Assembly (NCBI GenBank): GCA_013362835.1
Contig: JABFVJ010000475.1
Coordinates: 1 to 5,894 of the forward strand
Reading direction: 5' to 3'
DNA length: 5,894 nt
DNA from: Nonomuraea sp.
GTDB taxonomy: Bacteria; Actinomycetota; Actinomycetes; Streptosporangiales; Streptosporangiaceae
Shown here piece by piece: positions 5,314 to 5,894 of the stretch (the stretch's first letter is position 1; each line of letters starts with the position of its first letter). Under the pieces are notes generated by a model that saw nothing but the letters and a program-made list of their open reading frames with translations, was not told where the DNA came from and searched no databases. The position numbers and the translations under genes were made by a program.

Positions 5314-5894
5314 ATGACGCCAGAGATGCAGAAGTACATCGACCTGCTCGAGAGCCAGCTCGGCTACTCCGAGAAGGGTGGTGCGTACACCAAGTTCGGC
5401 GATTGGTACGGAAAGACCGTCGAGTTCGACGCCGACTACTCCGCCGCACCCTGGTGCGACATGTACCTCTCCTGGGCCGCGCACAAGCTCGGCTACGAGG
5501 ACTGGATCGGGCAGTTCGCCTGGACCGTACGGCACGCCGAGTGGTTCAAGGCGCAGGGGGCGTGGGGCAAGACGCCCAAGCCCGGCGCGTTCGTCTTCTA
5601 CGACTGGAGCGGCTCCGGCAGCATCGACGACATCGACCACGTCGGCATCGTCACCAAGGTCGAGGGCGACACGATCTTCACCATCGAGGGCAACATCGAC
5701 GGCGGCGTCGCCAAACGCAAGGAACGCGACACCAGCAAGGTCGTCGGCTACGGCTACCCGGAACGCATCAAGGCCCGCCTGGATGAGGAGGCGGCCCAGA
5801 AGCGGGCCGACGAGCAGGCCGCGATGCCCGCGAGGCCCGGCACCGACGTCGGAACGCTCCAACTCCCCGGCGACTCCCTCAGCTCCCTGATCCC
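5314..5894 (+). CDS. CHAP-domain (Cys/His amidohydrolase-peptidase) protein, 3' end cut by window
   Basis: The first 193 codons are present and the gene runs off the window. Residues 1 to about 149 form a CHAP domain. Catalytic Cys48 lies in APWCDMYLSWAA, His109 in DIDHVGIV, and the polar residue probably comes from EGN (125-127); GAFVFYDW (91-98) precedes the His. CHAP enzymes cleave amide bonds in peptidoglycan. After the domain comes a charged, Glu/Ala/Arg-rich stretch (150-170), then a Pro/Gly-rich, probably unstructured tail. No signal peptide or membrane segment is visible, and the frame closes at TAA 5275-5277, so no earlier start could supply one. Export, if any, must use another route or a downstream membrane segment. 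ATG 5314 has no good ribosome site: GGAAGG (5293-5298) is 15 bases away. ATG 5326 is the alternative. It belongs to a separate transcription unit. Confidence 0.85.
   Translation, partial: MTPEMQKYIDLLESQLGYSEKGGAYTKFGDWYGKTVEFDADYSAAPWCDMYLSWAAHKLGYEDWIGQFAWTVRHAEWFKAQGAWGKTPKPGAFVFYDWSGSGSIDDIDHVGIVTKVEGDTIFTIEGNIDGGVAKRKERDTSKVVGYGYPERIKARLDEEAAQKRADEQAAMPARPGTDVGTLQLPGDSLSSLI

Noticed and set aside
5163..5786. Forward open frame of 207 codons overlapping the CHAP gene
   Set aside because: It is out of frame with the clear CHAP domain, is Arg-rich and motif-free, and starts inside the promoter region.
4168..5862. Open frame of 564 codons antisense across the SDR, the gap and the CHAP gene
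   Set aside because: It spans an intergenic region and two real genes on the other strand and shows no domain. It is a high-G+C artefact.

Overview
The window is high-G+C DNA with G/C-rich third codon positions, packed forward-strand genes and GTG starts. These point to a filamentous actinomycete of the Streptomyces/Nonomuraea type. The genus is a guess from composition and protein character, not a search result.

Positions 1-69 hold the edge of an upstream region and a candidate promoter. Positions 70-5046 hold one tight forward operon of five genes: a DUF35-type zinc-ribbon/OB-fold protein, a small VOC (glyoxalase-fold) protein, an AMP-forming acyl-CoA ligase, a fused NDP-forming acyl-CoA ligase, and an NAD-type short-chain dehydrogenase resembling the FabG3/20-beta-hydroxysteroid dehydrogenase group. 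Adjacent genes overlap by 4 or 14 bases or are separated by 16, which implies one transcript and translational coupling. Positions 5047-5313 are intergenic. The first 100 bases or so are near 49% G+C, far below the genes, and carry inverted repeats. A good promoter candidate with an inverted repeat inside it follows. From 5314 to the window edge runs the start of a separate gene for a CHAP-domain protein without a signal peptide.

The operon reads as part of a catabolic or acyl-CoA-modifying pathway. Carboxylic acids would be activated to CoA thioesters by one or both ligases and a hydroxyl/keto position oxidised by the dehydrogenase. The DUF35 protein would serve a thiolase or aldolase encoded outside the window. 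The substrate cannot be read from the sequence; steroid, terpenoid or branched/cyclic acids fit the family associations but remain inference.

No mobile element, CRISPR array, tRNA or rRNA was seen. The most unusual points are the translationally coupled pair of mechanistically different CoA ligases, a VOC protein that appears to have lost its metal ligands, and the probable leaderless, operator-covered promoter at the operon head. None of this proves a new system.
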